Assembly (NCBI GenBank): GCA_050299175.1
Contig: JBNKVM010000067.1
Coordinates: 62,001 to 126,000 of the forward strand
DNA length: 64,000 nucleotides
Source of the DNA: JAPHTQ01 sp050299175
Lineage (GTDB): Bacteria > Pseudomonadota > Gammaproteobacteria > Thiohalomonadales > Thiohalomonadaceae
Direction of reading: 5' to 3'
The position numbers and the translations under genes were made by a program. A model generated the notes under the pieces. The model searched no databases and was not told the origin of the DNA. It worked only from the letters and a program-made list of their open reading frames with translations. Shown piece by piece: positions 16,163-24,861 of the stretch (position 1 is its first letter; each line of letters opens with the position of its first letter).

Positions 16163-18076
16163 ATGCAGAAGCAGAAGAAACTATTGGTTTTACTCCTCGT
16201 TGCCGCATTGGCCGGTTGCGCGGGCGGTCCGACACGCAAGGTCTTCTCCCCCGAGGAGAAACCGGGAGCCGCCGCCGAGGCGATGCAGAGCGGCGATTAT
16301 CAGTTGGCCGCCTCACTCTATAGCCAACTCGCCGCCACGGTGCCACCGCCTAAAGGTTACGAATACGGTTATCTCGCCGCCCAGGCAATGTTCCAGGCAG
16401 GTCTTCTGAATCAGGCCAGTGAACAGCTGCAGCTGTTGCCGGAAAAGAACCTGTCGCTGGAACTGCGGATGAAAGTCCAGCTGTTGCGCGCCGAAATCCC
16501 GCTCAAACGTGACCCGGATCTGTCGCTGGCCATCCTGGATCGGCCCGCGGTGCCTGAAAACCTGCTGAAGGACGGCGGCGCACTTCATTCTCGTTACCAC
16601 CTGCTGCGCGCCAGGGCCTTCGCCCGTGTCGGTAACCACCTGGAAACCACGCGCGAATACATCCTGCATGAGCTCTATCTCAGCGATGAGCAACAGATCC
16701 AGAACGTGCAATTGGCGATCTGGCAGTCACTCTCCCTGCTGACCCCACAGGCACTGCGCCAGTTACGGATACAGCCACCACCCGATGCCCTGAGTGGCTG
16801 GATGGAGCTGGTGGAAATTTCCAAGGACTACAACTTGACCCCGCATCAGGTACAGAAGCGGATCGCCACCTGGCGCCAACGCTACAAGGGCCACCCAGCC
16901 CGAGAAGCGGTACTGCAGATGCTGGTCGAGCGCAGCCGGGAACTGTCACAACGCCCCGCCAGTATCGGTCTGCTGCTGCCGCTGAGCGGTCGCTTTGCCG
17001 CTGCGGGTAAGGCTATTCAGGAAGGACTGTTCGCTGCCTATTATCAGGACCCGCAACACGATTCGATCACCCTGCATATCTACGATATCGGTGATCGTCC
17101 CGATGAAGTGGACACGGCCTACGAGAAGGCAGTCGACGAGGGCGCGGAATTTATTATCGGCCCGCTGGACAAGGGCGCCACGGCGAAACTTGCCGAGCGC
17201 AGCAGCCTGCCAGTCCCGACCCTGGCACTCAACTACGCCCAACCCGCCAGCAGCGACCGCCTCTACCAGTTCAGTCTGGCGCCGGAAGACGAGGCGCGCG
17301 AAGTCGCCGATCGCGCCTGGCAGGAGGGTCATACCCATGCCGCCCTGCTACTGCCGCAAAGCAGCCTTGGCGACCGTCTGGCCGAAGCGTTCAAGGCACG
17401 TTGGCAGGAGTTAGGCGGCTCGATTGGTAGTGAAAGTCGTTACGATGCGAGCAAGAACGACTTCTCTATTCCGATCAAGAATCTGCTCAACATCAACGAC
17501 AGTGAGTTCCGCAAACGCCGTGTCAATCAACTGATCGCTGGCAAAGTCGAGTTCACTCCACGTCGCCGCCAGGATATCGACTTTATTTTCCTTGCCGCCT
17601 TCCCGCGTCAGGCGCGACTGATTCGTCCGCAGTTGAAGTTCTACCACGCCGCCGACCTGCCGATCCTCGCCACCTCTCATCTCTATCAGGGCGAGATCAA
17701 CCGCAACGCCGACCGCGACATGGACGACATTACCTTCTGTGATATGCCGTGGACCCTCGACGCACCGAGTTCACTGCAGGATTTTCGTCGTAACAATGCC
17801 AAGGAGTTCGAAAAACACCGTGGCGAGTTGCAGCGGCTGGTCGCCCTGGGCGTTGACGCTTACCGTCTGGTGCCACTACTGCCGATGCTTGAGAGTCATC
17901 CTTTCGAGCACTATCGCGGCGAAACCGGCAAACTCTCAGTCAGTGCCAACGGCCGTGTCGAGCGCCAGTTATTTTGGGCCCAGTTCACCCGAGGCATACC
18001 GCGACTCCAGGAAGAGCGTGTGGTAGAAATCAATGGAGATTGGCAAAACACGGCAGGCGATCGGCCAGCACGCTGA
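16163..18076 (+). CDS. lpoA: Outer-membrane lipoprotein LpoA, activator of PBP1A
   Basis: 637 residues, the usual LpoA/LppC length. LpoA sits in the outer membrane and reaches through the periplasm to stimulate the bifunctional synthase PBP1A. A lipoprotein signal ends in ALAGC (residues 14-18). The N-terminal half (about 30-270) is helical and TPR-like (SGDYQLAASLYSQLAATVPP). The C-terminal half (about 275-620) is a periplasmic-binding-protein-like LppC domain beginning SIGLLLPLSGRFAAAGKAI. The end overlaps yraN by 44 bases. Orthology rests on the domain layout and the yraL-yraM-yraN-diaA-yraP gene order. Confidence 0.92.
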   Translation: MQKQKKLLVLLLVAALAGCAGGPTRKVFSPEEKPGAAAEAMQSGDYQLAASLYSQLAATVPPPKGYEYGYLAAQAMFQAGLLNQASEQLQLLPEKNLSLELRMKVQLLRAEIPLKRDPDLSLAILDRPAVPENLLKDGGALHSRYHLLRARAFARVGNHLETTREYILHELYLSDEQQIQNVQLAIWQSLSLLTPQALRQLRIQPPPDALSGWMELVEISKDYNLTPHQVQKRIATWRQRYKGHPAREAVLQMLVERSRELSQRPASIGLLLPLSGRFAAAGKAIQEGLFAAYYQDPQHDSITLHIYDIGDRPDEVDTAYEKAVDEGAEFIIGPLDKGATAKLAERSSLPVPTLALNYAQPASSDRLYQFSLAPEDEAREVADRAWQEGHTHAALLLPQSSLGDRLAEAFKARWQELGGSIGSESRYDASKNDFSIPIKNLLNINDSEFRKRRVNQLIAGKVEFTPRRRQDIDFIFLAAFPRQARLIRPQLKFYHAADLPILATSHLYQGEINRNADRDMDDITFCDMPWTLDAPSSLQDFRRNNAKEFEKHRGELQRLVALGVDAYRLVPLLPMLESHPFEHYRGETGKLSVSANGRVERQLFWAQFTRGIPRLQEERVVEINGDWQNTAGDRPAR

Positions 18077-18404
18077 ACAACTCGCCGAACACTATCTGCT
18101 GAATCAGGGACTGCGACTACAGCAACGGAACTACCGTTGCCGTGGCGGCGAGATTGATCTGATTATGCTCGAAGGTGAAACCCTGGTGTTCGTTGAGGTA
18201 CGCTACCGCAAACATCAGGGCTTCGGCGGCGCGGCCGCGAGTGTGGATCGACGCAAACAGCAGCGTCTACGACTTGCGGCACAGCACTACCTGCAACGCC
18301 ACCCCGTTAACCGGGCCTGTCGCTTTGATGTCATCGCCATCAGCCCGGCCGCTGGCGGGCAGAACAACGTACAGTGGATTACCAACGCAATCGAATCGGA
18401 TTGA
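18033..18404 (+). CDS. yraN: YraN family (UPF0102) nuclease-like protein
   Basis: 123 residues. The UPF0102 family has a PD-(D/E)XK-like endonuclease fold; its role is not settled. The conserved core is visible: GQHAEQLAEHYLLNQGLRL, RNYRCRGGEIDLIMLEGETL, and VFVEVRYRKHQGFGGAA, giving the E-x-D-L-I and V-E-V-R active-site-like residues, then RFDVIAIS. It begins 44 bases inside the lpoA 3' end and ends 5 bases before the diaA ATG. Confidence 0.9.
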   Translation: MEIGKTRQAIGQHAEQLAEHYLLNQGLRLQQRNYRCRGGEIDLIMLEGETLVFVEVRYRKHQGFGGAAASVDRRKQQRLRLAAQHYLQRHPVNRACRFDVIAISPAAGGQNNVQWITNAIESD

Positions 18405-18409
18405 AACAG

Positions 18410-19003
18410 ATGCAAATCGAAGAACGTATAAAGCTCCACTTTGAAGCCAGCGCCAAACTCAAGCTCGCTGCCATGGATCAGCTGGCACCGGGGATTGCTG
18501 CTGCGGCAGAACTCATCGCTCGGCAATTGCTAGCCGGACACAAGGTATTAAGCTGCGGTAACGGCGGTTCCGCGGGCGATGCTCAGCACTTCTCCTCGGA
18601 GATGCTCAACCGTTTCGAACGCGAGCGTCCGGGGTTGCCTGCGGTAGCGTTGTCGACCGACACCTCGACCCTCACCTCTATCGCCAACGACTACCACTAC
18701 AACGAGATATTCTCCAAACAGGTACGTGCACTGGGTCTGGAGGGTGATGTATTGCTGGCGATATCCACCAGCGGCAATTCGGCCAATGTGGTCCAGGCGA
18801 TGGAAGCGGCGCACGATCGCGGTATGCAGGTCGTCGCCCTGACCGGCAAGGAAGGCGGCGCCATGGCGATGAAGCTCAGCGACGGCGATATCGAACTGCG
18901 CGTCCCCTCCGAATCGACCGCACGCATTCAGGAGGTTCATCTGCTGATCATCCACTGTCTCTGCGATCTCATCGATCTACAACTGTTCGGTGCGGAAGGG
19001 TGA
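18410..19003 (+). CDS. diaA: SIS-domain protein DiaA (DnaA initiator-associating factor)
   Basis: 197 residues from the ATG at 18410 (MQIEERIKLHFEASAKLK). An SIS phosphosugar-binding fold is shown by LSCGNGGSAGDAQHFSSEML, ALSTDTSTLTSIANDYHYN, and LLAISTSGNSANVVQAMEAA. DiaA stimulates DnaA assembly at oriC and is related to the heptose isomerase GmhA. The two are hard to separate by sequence alone; the yraN-diaA-dolP neighbourhood favours DiaA. The stop overlaps the next start by 4 bases. Confidence 0.82.
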   Translation: MQIEERIKLHFEASAKLKLAAMDQLAPGIAAAAELIARQLLAGHKVLSCGNGGSAGDAQHFSSEMLNRFERERPGLPAVALSTDTSTLTSIANDYHYNEIFSKQVRALGLEGDVLLAISTSGNSANVVQAMEAAHDRGMQVVALTGKEGGAMAMKLSDGDIELRVPSESTARIQEVHLLIIHCLCDLIDLQLFGAEG

Positions 19004-19581
19004 GCATGCCGCTACGCGCTGGTGTTTTGCTTGTTCTCCTTGGCCTGCTCACTGGCTGTGCCGCGCCGCTGGTACTGGCGGGCGGCGCTGCCGCAGGGGT
19101 GGCTATCGCCAAGGATCGCCGTAGCACCGAAGTGATGCTCAACGACGAGCGCATCGAGATCAGCGCCCAGGATCGCATCACCGACGATGCCGAGTTGCTG
19201 GAGAGCAGCCACGTGAATATCACCAGCTACAACGGCGTGGTGCTGATCAGCGGCGAAACCATACTGCCGATGTACAAGGCACAGGTCGAAAAGATGGTGC
19301 GTGAAGAGCGCGGCGTGCGCGAAGTCCGCAACGAACTGCGTATTGCTCCTGCCAGCAGTACCGAAAGCCGTCGCAACGACACAAAACTGACAGCACGCGT
19401 TCTCTCACGCCTGTTCGACGCTGATGGTGTCGACACCGCCAATGTCAAAGTGGTCAGTGAAAATGCCACGGTCTACCTGATGGGCCTGCTTAGCCGTGAT
19501 GAGGCAGAGCGTATCGTCCAGGTGGTGCGCCGCACCCAGGGGGTTGAACGGGTGGTCAAGGTATTCGAATATCAGGGATGA
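19000..19581 (+). CDS. dolP: BON-domain outer-membrane lipoprotein DolP (YraP)
   Basis: 193 residues from a GTG at 19000; an ATG two codons later (19006) is equally possible. A lipoprotein signal ends in GLLTGCAAP (lipobox LTGC). Two BON domains follow: roughly residues 45-120 (IEISAQDRITDDAELLESSH, VVLISGETILPMYKAQVEKM) and 125-190 (NVKVVSENATVYLMGLLS, RIVQVVRRTQGVERVVKVFE). DolP binds anionic phospholipids and supports outer-membrane integrity. Position after diaA agrees. Confidence 0.9.
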   Translation: MSMPLRAGVLLVLLGLLTGCAAPLVLAGGAAAGVAIAKDRRSTEVMLNDERIEISAQDRITDDAELLESSHVNITSYNGVVLISGETILPMYKAQVEKMVREERGVREVRNELRIAPASSTESRRNDTKLTARVLSRLFDADGVDTANVKVVSENATVYLMGLLSRDEAERIVQVVRRTQGVERVVKVFEYQG

Positions 19582-20975
19582 ACAGCGCCGCCGCCCTCCC
19601 CTCTGCCTTTCTCGCTGTGCTACAGCAGCAACTTCCTGCCGGGACGCTCTGCCTCGATGAAGCGGAACGCTGGACCTACGGCTACGACAACAGCCGCCTG
19701 CACCACCTGCCTGCCGTGGTGGTCATGCCGGAGAACGAAGAACAGATAGCGACCCTGCTACGCCTGTGTCACGAACATCGTATCCCCGTCACCGCCCGAG
19801 GCAGTGGCACGGGTACCGCCGGCGCAGCGGTACCTGCCGAGAACGGCGTGGTGCTCTCCTGTGAAAGACTCAATCGTATTCTAAAGGTCGACCCGGATAA
19901 TCGCCTGATGGTGGTGCAGCCCGGCGTCACCAACGGCCAGGTCCAGCAAGCCGCAGCGGAACACGGTTTCTTCTGGCCACCCGATCCGACCAGCGCAGAG
20001 GTCTGCACCATCGGCGGCAACCTGGCCTGTAACGCCGCGGGACCCCGGGCAGTCAAATACGGCACGCCACGGGAAAACACCCTGGGAGTGCGTGCCGTGA
20101 CTATCGAAGGTAATGTGCTCAAAACCGGCACCCACACCACCAAAGGGGTGGTTGGTTACGATCTGACCCGCCTGCTGATTGGCGCCGAAGGCACCCTGGC
20201 GGTAATCACCGAGGCCACTCTCAAACTCACACCGCAGGCGGAAAGCAAACGAACATTGCGCGCCATCTACCGCGACATGGCATGCGCCGCCCGTGCGGTG
20301 TCACGCATCATGGCCCAGCCGGTCACCCCCTGTACCCTCGAATTCATGGACGGTCAGGCATTGGCGATGATCCGCGACTACAGCGACAACGACCTGCCCG
20401 CCGCCGCGGGTGCACTTTTGATGATTGAAGTGGATGGCAGCGCCGCGGCCATTGAGGCCGATGCCGGCGCGGTATGCAAGGCTGCGGAAGTGGAAGGCTG
20501 TCTGGAGGTGCTACTCGCTAGTGGCACAGAGGAGGTGGCGGCATTGTGGACCCTGCGCAAGGCGCTCTCCCCTGCCCTGCGCAATGTGGCACCGAAAAAG
20601 ATAAACGAAGACATTGTGGTGCCAGTCTCGCGTATGCCCGAACTCATCGACGGTATCCAGAAACTATCGCAACGCCACGGCATCACCATCGTCAACTTCG
20701 GCCACGCAGGTAACGGCAATATTCACGTCAACCTGCTGGTCGACCCGGACGACCCGGCAGAGATGACACGTGCCGATACCTGTCTGGGCGAACTGTTCGA
20801 TCTGGTACTGGGACTCGACGGCACCCTCTCCGGCGAGCACGGTATCGGGACGGTGAAACGGGAATTTGTCGCCCGCGAACTGGACCCGGCGGCGCTAAAA
20901 CTGATGCAGCAGATCAAGCAGCAATTCGACCCACACAATCTACTCAACCCCGGCAAGGCCTTGCCGGGGATCTGA
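19578..20975 (+). CDS. glcD: FAD-linked 2-hydroxyacid oxidase/dehydrogenase (GlcD / D-lactate dehydrogenase type)
   Basis: 465 residues. The N-terminal FAD-binding PCMH domain has RIPVTARGSGTGTAGAAVPA, PGVTNGQVQQAAAEHGFFWP, and TIGGNLACNAAGPRAVKYGT. The C-terminal cap domain has NFGHAGNGNIHVNLLVDPDD and GTLSGEHGIGTVKREFV. Relatives oxidise glycolate or D-lactate, passing electrons to an FeS partner or quinone. No glcE or glcF neighbour is present, so the substrate cannot be assigned and the gene symbol is family-level. The start overlaps the dolP stop by 4 bases. Confidence 0.85.
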   Translation: MNSAAALPSAFLAVLQQQLPAGTLCLDEAERWTYGYDNSRLHHLPAVVVMPENEEQIATLLRLCHEHRIPVTARGSGTGTAGAAVPAENGVVLSCERLNRILKVDPDNRLMVVQPGVTNGQVQQAAAEHGFFWPPDPTSAEVCTIGGNLACNAAGPRAVKYGTPRENTLGVRAVTIEGNVLKTGTHTTKGVVGYDLTRLLIGAEGTLAVITEATLKLTPQAESKRTLRAIYRDMACAARAVSRIMAQPVTPCTLEFMDGQALAMIRDYSDNDLPAAAGALLMIEVDGSAAAIEADAGAVCKAAEVEGCLEVLLASGTEEVAALWTLRKALSPALRNVAPKKINEDIVVPVSRMPELIDGIQKLSQRHGITIVNFGHAGNGNIHVNLLVDPDDPAEMTRADTCLGELFDLVLGLDGTLSGEHGIGTVKREFVARELDPAALKLMQQIKQQFDPHNLLNPGKALPGI

Positions 20976-21464
20976 TCACCTCAACAACTGCCGATAGATC
21001 GCTGTGTCTTCGCCACCATGGGTGACGGCGATAATACGCTCAAACCTTGTTTCATACTCACGCATCATCGCGAGGGCGATCTGTGCCGCCTCATCTTTGG
21101 GATAGCCGTAAACACCGGTGCTAATCGAAGGAAAGGCGATGCTGTGAAGATTATTGGCCAACGCCAGTTCGAGGGAGTTGCGATAGCAATCAGCGAGCAG
21201 TTCTGCCTCGCCCTGTTGGCCACCATGCCATACCGGACCGACAGTGCTGATCACATGGCGTGCAGGAAGCTGGAAACCGGGACTGAGTTTGGCCTCGCCG
21301 GTACGGCAACCGCCCAGGGTAGCATTGAATTCACGGAGTTGTGGTCCCGCGGCCCGATGGATGGCGCCGTCAACACCACCACCGCCCAGCAGACTCTGGT
21401 TGGCGGCGTTGACGATGGCATCGACTTCGAGTTGGGTTATATCGCCCTGGAAGAGCTCGATCAT
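20976..21464 (-). CDS. Macro-domain protein, probable O-acetyl-ADP-ribose deacetylase
   Basis: 162 residues, a stand-alone macro domain. It binds ADP-ribose derivatives; YmdB-type members deacetylate O-acetyl-ADP-ribose. Signatures are IVNAANQSLLGGGGVDGAIH (adenine and ribose contacts plus the catalytic-type Asn and Asp region), LPARHVISTVGPVWHGG, and AFPSISTGVYGYPKDEAAQI (the phosphate loop). It is transcribed towards glcD, with the two stop codons directly abutting, and lies downstream of sspB beyond a 192-bp repeat element. Confidence 0.93.
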   Translation of the reverse strand: MIELFQGDITQLEVDAIVNAANQSLLGGGGVDGAIHRAAGPQLREFNATLGGCRTGEAKLSPGFQLPARHVISTVGPVWHGGQQGEAELLADCYRNSLELALANNLHSIAFPSISTGVYGYPKDEAAQIALAMMREYETRFERIIAVTHGGEDTAIYRQLLR

Positions 21465-21499
21465 GTGGCCCCCAATTTACAGAAGGACAACTCTCTATA

Positions 21500-21691
21500 G
21501 GGTACCTCTAAAAATTCAATCAAGGCGATGGTCGCTCTCGGCATCCTGCCTCCCGCTACACTAGTACTTCCCTGTACGTCGAGTGCAAGGCAAAAAGCGA
21601 CGAAAAAGCGCAGTTTAGATGGAGTAAATGAGCATTTTGAGAAGCTTTTTAACGCCGCAATCGCGGCTTGAGTGGATTTTTAGAGGAGCCC
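21500..21691. repeat. MITE-like element, family A copy 1 (192 bp, terminal inverted repeats)
   Basis: The ends form imperfect inverted repeats: GGGTACCTCTAAAAATTCA on the left against GGGCTCCTCTAAAAATCCA (reverse complement of the right end), 16 of 19 by eye. The interior includes GCATCCTGCCTCCCGC, TCGAGTGCAAGGC, GTAAATGAGCATTTTGAG and AACGCCGCAATCGCGGCTT. A second copy with a 70-bp longer interior lies at 56474-56735. The right end stops one base from the sspB stop codon. No coding capacity was seen. Confidence 0.85.
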
Positions 21692-21692
21692 T

Positions 21693-22091
21693 TTACTTAA
21701 CGACGCGCAACTTGGGACGCTTCTTATTGTCGTCACCGCCACTGCCGGAAGGCGGGGTATCGCTACCCTCTTCCTCGGTGAAGACCATCCCCTTGCCGTT
21801 CTCCCGGGCGTAGATCGCCAGCACCGACATCACCGGGATGTTGATATGCATCGGCGTACCGCTGAAACGGGCGTCCATCTCCACCAGTGCGTTGCCCAGT
21901 TGCAGGTTCTGTACCGCGCTGGGATTGATGTTGAGGACGATCTTGCCGCCCTCGACAAACTGGCGCGGTACCACAACTTCCTCGTCTTCGGCGTTGACCA
22001 GCACATAGGGGGTCATACCGTTGTCGACGATCCAGTCGTATAGCGCCCGAATCAGGTAGGGCCGACTCGGCGTCATGGATTCTTCTGCCAT
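21693..22091 (-). CDS. sspB: ClpXP protease specificity-enhancing factor SspB
   Basis: 132 residues. SspB binds ssrA-tagged proteins and delivers them to ClpXP. The structured N-terminal part (about residues 8-105) has TPSRPYLIRALYDWIVDNGM, TPYVLVNAEDEEVVVPRQFV and GGKIVLNINPSAVQNLQLGN. A flexible linker (EEEGSDTPPSGSGGDDNKK) leads to the short ClpX-binding tail RPKLRVVK. It is 30 bases downstream of sspA, the standard pair. Confidence 0.95.
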   Translation of the reverse strand: MAEESMTPSRPYLIRALYDWIVDNGMTPYVLVNAEDEEVVVPRQFVEGGKIVLNINPSAVQNLQLGNALVEMDARFSGTPMHINIPVMSVLAIYARENGKGMVFTEEEGSDTPPSGSGGDDNKKRPKLRVVK

Positions 22092-22121
22092 AGTGCGTCT
22101 GCTCCTCCGACAAGCAGTGGA

Positions 22122-22748
22122 TTAGTCGCGCATCTCCCGCTCAAGCATGCTCAGGCTGGCCTGGAACGACTCAAGGGCAAACAGTCGGTCAGCATAGGCC
22201 AGCAACGGTGCCGCCTGCTTCGGCAACGAGATGTTCATCTGCGGCAAGCGCCACAGCAGCGGTGCCATGGCACAGTCCACCAGGGAGAACTCATCGCTGA
22301 GGAAATAGGGTTTTTGCTCGAAGATCGGACTGATCATCATCAGATTGTCGCGGATCTCTTTCTTCGCCTTGGTCGCCGCCTTGTCATTGCTGTTCCAGGC
22401 AACGTTGAAATGGCTGTAGAGATCCTGCTCGATACGATGCAGCATCAGGCGATTGGTCGCACGGGACACCGGGTCAACCGGCATCAGCGGCGGATGGGGA
22501 AAACGTTCATCCAGATACTCCATGATGACCTGGGCGTCGTAGAGCACCAGATCGCGATCCACCAGCGTGGGAACGGAGTTATAGGGGTTAAGGTCGATCA
22601 GGTCTTCCGGCAGGTTGCCGTAGTCGACAGGGACGATGTCGACATTAATACCCTTCTCAGCAAGGACGATACGAACGCGATGGCTATAAACGTCGGTATC
22701 GCCGGAAAAAAGTGTCATTACAGAGCGGCGGTTGGCAACCACACCCAT
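22122..22748 (-). CDS. sspA: Stringent starvation protein A
   Basis: 208 residues from the ATG at 22748 (MGVVANRRSVMTLFSG), preceded by AGGAG; an earlier in-frame start would run into the petC terminator. SspA has a glutathione-S-transferase fold and binds RNA polymerase during stationary phase or acid stress. Motifs are VYSHRVRIVLAEKGINVDIV, LIDLNPYNSVPTLVDRDLVL and IIMEYLDERFPHPPL-like residues (QVIMEYLDERFPHPP). It is followed by sspB and preceded by petABC, a gene order common in beta- and gammaproteobacteria. Confidence 0.94.
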   Translation of the reverse strand: MGVVANRRSVMTLFSGDTDVYSHRVRIVLAEKGINVDIVPVDYGNLPEDLIDLNPYNSVPTLVDRDLVLYDAQVIMEYLDERFPHPPLMPVDPVSRATNRLMLHRIEQDLYSHFNVAWNSNDKAATKAKKEIRDNLMMISPIFEQKPYFLSDEFSLVDCAMAPLLWRLPQMNISLPKQAAPLLAYADRLFALESFQASLSMLEREMRD

Positions 22749-22775
22749 CTCATTCTCCTGCTTTACAAGTTCCAA

Positions 22776-22804
22776 AACGAACAAGGGGGCACAAGGCCCC
22801 CTTG
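22776..22804 (-). terminator. Probable terminator between petC and sspA
   Basis: Hairpin arms CAAGGGGGC and GCCCCCTTG (22782-22790 and 22796-22804), followed on the reverse strand by TTCGTTTTGG. The stem is strong; the following U-run is interrupted, so some read-through into sspAB is possible. Confidence 0.55.
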
Positions 22805-22888
22805 AAAAATCCTGTCCGACATTAAGGTTGTCGGCTTCTGGCGTTGGCCGGACGGCTATTCTAACACATCCGAAACGCCTTCAGGATT

Positions 22889-23626
22889 TCAATGTACGTC
22901 TTTCCAGTACTCCTTCTTCAGGGCATAGGCAAAGACGAACAGTACTGCCAGGAACAGCAGTACCCAGATACCGATTTGGGTACGCTTGAGCTGGATTGGC
23001 TCACCGACATAAACCAGGAACGCAGTCAGGTCGCGAGCGGCCTGATCGTACTCTTCCTTGCTCATGCTACCGGGCTGAACAATCTCGAAACCGGTGATGA
23101 CAGAGGTTTCGTTACCTTCAGCGTCGGTATGGGTCTCGGTGATCGCCTTCTGCATCCCCTGCAGTTCCCACAGTACGTGCGGCATGCCCACGTCCGGGAA
23201 CATCAGATTGTTGACCCCGAACGGACGCTTGGGATCGATGTAGAAGGTGGTCAGGTAGTTGTAGATGTAGTCCACACCCCGAGCACGAGCCATCACGCTC
23301 AGATCCGGCGGCGGGTTACCGAACCAGCGCTTGGCGTCAGCCGCAGGCATAGCAACCTTCATGGTGGAACCGATCTTATCTGACGCCAGCATCAGGTTAT
23401 TCTTCACCTGCTCGTCGGTCAGACCCAGATCCTGACCCATGCGGCTGTAGCGCTGGGATTCGGCTGAGTGACAGCTGAGGCAATAGTTCATGAACAACTT
23501 GGCGCCATGACGCAGCGACTCTTTGTTGCCCATGTCGATGTTGGCTTTTTCCATGTGCGGACCCGCGCCGGAAGCCATCACGGCAACCGGGAGCGCGAGC
23601 AGCAGTGCAGTAATCAGTTTCTTCAT
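22889..23626 (-). CDS. petC: Cytochrome c1 of the cytochrome bc1 complex
   Basis: 245 residues. A Sec signal (MKKLITALLLALPVAVMASG) is followed by a haem c site NYCLSCHSAESQRYSRM (CxxCH, about residue 50). The axial-ligand Met region is MKVAMPAADAKRWFGNPPPD. A C-terminal anchor (IGIWVLLFLAVLFVFAYALK) ends in KKEYWKDVH. It carries electrons from the Rieske protein to soluble cytochrome c in the periplasm. Last gene of petABC, overlapping petB by 4 bases. Confidence 0.96.
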   Translation of the reverse strand: MKKLITALLLALPVAVMASGAGPHMEKANIDMGNKESLRHGAKLFMNYCLSCHSAESQRYSRMGQDLGLTDEQVKNNLMLASDKIGSTMKVAMPAADAKRWFGNPPPDLSVMARARGVDYIYNYLTTFYIDPKRPFGVNNLMFPDVGMPHVLWELQGMQKAITETHTDAEGNETSVITGFEIVQPGSMSKEEYDQAARDLTAFLVYVGEPIQLKRTQIGIWVLLFLAVLFVFAYALKKEYWKDVH

Positions 23627-24861
23627 TTTGTCACCCTCTCCGGTACCGGCTTGGTCTTCTCAAACTTGGGGATAAACCACAGAGCTGCGAAGAACACGAA
23701 GTAATAGATCGTGCCGATCTGAGCCAACAGCTTGTACAGATCGGTGGTCGGCTGCATACCGAGGTAACCCAGCATGACGAAGTCTGCAACGAAAACGAAC
23801 AGCAGTACCTTGAAGCAGAGACCGCGATAGCGGATCGACTTGACCGGCTGACGGTCAATCCAGGGCAGGAAGAACAGAATCACTACCGCGGCACCCATTG
23901 CCATAACGCCCGGGAACGCGGAACCAGCCATGGAAGGCACAGCACGCAGGATGGCGTAGAACGGGGTGAAGTACCAAACCGGCGCAATGTGCGGCGGGGT
24001 CTTCAGCGGGTTGGCAGGTTCGAAGTTCGGATGCTCAAGGAAGTAACCGCCCATCTCCGGTGCGAAGAAGACAATGGCGAAGAAAATCATCAGGAACACG
24101 ACCACGCCAACGATATCTTTCACGGTGTAGTAAGGGTGGAACGGGATACCATCCAGCGGGATGTGGGTCACCGGATCCTTGTTCTTCTTGATCTCAACGC
24201 CGTCCGGATTGTTGGAACCCACTTCGTGCAGCGCAATGATGTGAACCACAACCAGAGCCGCCAACACGAACGGTACCGCAATAATGTGGAAAGCGAAGAA
24301 ACGGTTCAGGGTGGCATCGGAAACGACGAAGTCACCGCGAATCCACAGGGAGAGATCATCGCCCACGAACGGTACGGCGCTGAACAGGTTAACGATAACC
24401 TGGGCACCCCAGTAGGACATCTGGCCCCAGGGCAGCAGGTAACCGAAGAACGCTTCGGCCATCAGTGCCAGGTAGATCAGGCAACCGATGATCCAGAGCA
24501 ATTCGCGCGGCTTCTTGTAGGAACCGTACATCAGGCCGCGGAACATGTGCAGATAAACCACAGCGAAGAACGCGGAAGCACCGGTGGAGTGGGTGTAGCG
24601 GATTACCCAGCCCCAGTCGACGTCGCGCATGATGTACTCGACGGAAGCAAACGCCAGAGTAGCGTCCGGCTTATAGCTCATGGCCAGCCAGATACCGGTA
24701 ACGATCTGGATAACCAGTACCAGCAGCGCCAGAGAACCGAAGAAGTACCAGAAGTTGAAGTTCTTCGGTGCGTAGTATTCAGACAGGTGTTCCTTCCACA
24801 TCTTGGTCAGCGGGAAGCGGGCATCCACCCAGTCCAGCAGTTGGGTCAACATGCCGTTCAT
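23623..24861 (-). CDS. petB: Cytochrome b of the cytochrome bc1 complex
   Basis: 412 residues, about eight membrane helices. Haem-ligand histidines occur in RYTHSTGASAFFAVVYLHMF and FFAFHIIAVPFVLAALVVVH. The quinol-oxidation loop reads IAPVWYFTPFYAILRAVPSM, so the usual PEWY is PVWY. The complex oxidises quinol and pumps protons in the inner membrane. The start overlaps the petA stop by one base (TAATG). Confidence 0.96.
   Translation of the reverse strand: MNGMLTQLLDWVDARFPLTKMWKEHLSEYYAPKNFNFWYFFGSLALLVLVIQIVTGIWLAMSYKPDATLAFASVEYIMRDVDWGWVIRYTHSTGASAFFAVVYLHMFRGLMYGSYKKPRELLWIIGCLIYLALMAEAFFGYLLPWGQMSYWGAQVIVNLFSAVPFVGDDLSLWIRGDFVVSDATLNRFFAFHIIAVPFVLAALVVVHIIALHEVGSNNPDGVEIKKNKDPVTHIPLDGIPFHPYYTVKDIVGVVVFLMIFFAIVFFAPEMGGYFLEHPNFEPANPLKTPPHIAPVWYFTPFYAILRAVPSMAGSAFPGVMAMGAAVVILFFLPWIDRQPVKSIRYRGLCFKVLLFVFVADFVMLGYLGMQPTTDLYKLLAQIGTIYYFVFFAALWFIPKFEKTKPVPERVTK

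Noticed and set aside
18410..19003. Calling the SIS-domain gene gmhA (phosphoheptose isomerase)
   Set aside because: Sequence alone does not separate the two, but the yraN-SIS-dolP order is that of diaA; no heptose genes are adjacent.
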